Of a stretch of 64,000 nucleotides of DNA, positions 63,471-64,000 are shown one piece after another (positions within the stretch are counted from its first letter, which is position 1; every line of letters starts with the position of its first letter). The position numbers and the translations under genes are program-made. The DNA is taken from NCBI RefSeq assembly GCF_014384995.1, contig NZ_JACRSY010000007.1:72868-136867 (forward strand). The letters run 5' to 3'. The notes under the pieces were generated by a model. The model was not told where the DNA came from and did no database searches. It was given only the letters and a program-made list of their open reading frames with translations. The DNA comes from Zhenhengia yiwuensis (GTDB taxonomy: Bacteria; Bacillota; Clostridia; Lachnospirales; Cellulosilyticaceae).

Positions 63471-64000
63471 CTAAGTGCAACACCTAAAAAAAATATGACT
63501 CATAAGAGAAAATCCTAGTAAAATAGTGTTTGCGAAGACTACTATTGAAAGGATTAATCTTATGAGCCATTACACACATTTTACCATAGCTGAGCGAGAA
63601 AAAATATTATTTTTCCTTGCTCAATCTAAATCTTTAGGTTTTATCTCAAAGGAACTTAATAGAAGCAAATCATCTATTTCTAGAGAAATTAAAAGAAATT
63701 CAGATGCTAACGGGATATATTCTCCATCTGATGCTCAAAGAAAATATCTAAAAAGACGTGAAAATTGTAGGGCTAAAAAGATGCTAGTGGATGAATTGAT
63801 TCATGATAAAGTTCAGGAACTTTTTCTTCAGCACCAGTGGTCTCCTGAACAAATTTCAAATCGATTAAAGTTAGAGAACAATCCTATAGCCATTAGTTAT
63901 TCAACTATCTACAGAGGCATATATGCTGGTCTTTTAGAGGAAAGTCCTCTGCTAAAAGGTCAACGAGGAGTTGCTCGTAAACTTAGGCATCGTGGAAAAA
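63471..64000 (+). mobile_element. IS30-family element, left part
   Basis: The left boundary is near 63471, where the mcrB frame stops and the sequence changes. An AT-rich leader with a GTGCAACACCT-type end precedes the transposase gene. The right end and target duplication lie outside the window, so the exact terminal repeat cannot be confirmed. Confidence 0.75.
63562..64000 (+). CDS. IS30-family transposase (partial)
   Basis: Open to the window edge (146 codons). MSHYTHFTIAEREKI opens the N-terminal HTH; SKSSISREIKRN is the IS30 recognition helix, and the WSPEQISNRL motif with ISYSTIYRGIYAGLL is family-specific. The DDE catalytic domain would follow outside. The start follows AAAGGA. Confidence 0.92.
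   Translation, partial: MSHYTHFTIAEREKILFFLAQSKSLGFISKELNRSKSSISREIKRNSDANGIYSPSDAQRKYLKRRENCRAKKMLVDELIHDKVQELFLQHQWSPEQISNRLKLENNPIAISYSTIYRGIYAGLLEESPLLKGQRGVARKLRHRGK

Overview
The window is AT-rich, densely packed DNA from an anaerobic Firmicute, most likely a clostridial (Lachnospirales-type) gut or plant-fibre degrader. The evidence is strong AGGAGG-type ribosome binding sites, LplABC-like sugar ABC transporters without their own ATPase, YesM/YesN-type two-component genes, copper-amine-oxidase-N surface proteins, a lysine riboswitch and a thioredoxin-coupled ArsC. A Cellulosilyticum-like genome would fit, but that name is inference. Most genes lie on the minus strand.

Positions 1-13,300 hold a partial GNAT acetyltransferase, a redox group (azoreductase, AhpC peroxiredoxin, thioredoxin reductase with a NrdH-like redoxin), an SDR oxidoreductase and a MATE exporter. 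They are followed by a GH101-like endo-alpha-N-acetylgalactosaminidase plus sulfatase operon, a candidate small RNA, a BFD-like 2Fe-2S protein, a bacterial PH-domain protein and an M42 aminopeptidase.

Positions 13,394-37,800 form a large glycan-use island. It contains DUF2264 and GH88 hydrolases, an orphan solute-binding lipoprotein with Ig-like repeats, a frameshifted GH29 fucosidase, an AraC regulator, two sets of solute-binding protein plus two permeases, a YesM/YesN pair, a GntP-type permease, a degenerate M61-like protein and a thioredoxin-thioredoxin-CcdA fusion. It ends with a second, intact fucosidase. The two fucosidase genes are near-identical 1.37-kb direct repeats about 16.5 kb apart. 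The enzymes lack signal peptides, so imported oligosaccharides or glycopeptides are probably cut inside the cell.

Positions 38,000-43,700 hold a compact operon: AraC regulator, SLC13-type anion transporter, a cytoplasmic arylsulfate sulfotransferase (ASST) and a phosphoribosyltransferase-like protein. Positions 43,850-46,150 hold an HD-GYP gene and a gene-free, GC-elevated block bounded by two ~120-bp direct repeats. Positions 46,163-49,100 are a lysine-riboswitch-controlled operon of a YfcC-family permease and an M20 amidohydrolase resembling the PM20D2/AbgB group.

Positions 49,172-57,900 hold an arsR/arsC cluster with MFS and MATE exporters, an XRE regulator, a DUF5412 protein, a lipoprotein, and a YtrA-type GntR/ABC operon with a recognisable operator. 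From 57,900 to the end is a variable zone: CuAO-N proteins (one intact, one broken), a ParA ATPase with a small SAP-like partner but no ParB, McrB/McrC restriction genes, and an IS30-family element that has cut off the 5' end of mcrB and runs out of the window.

The strongest candidates for undescribed biology are the lysine-switched YfcC/M20 operon, the ASST-SLC13-PRT operon, the GC-elevated non-coding block with its direct repeats, the candidate RNA at 10.7-10.9 kb, and the ParA/SAP-like pair.
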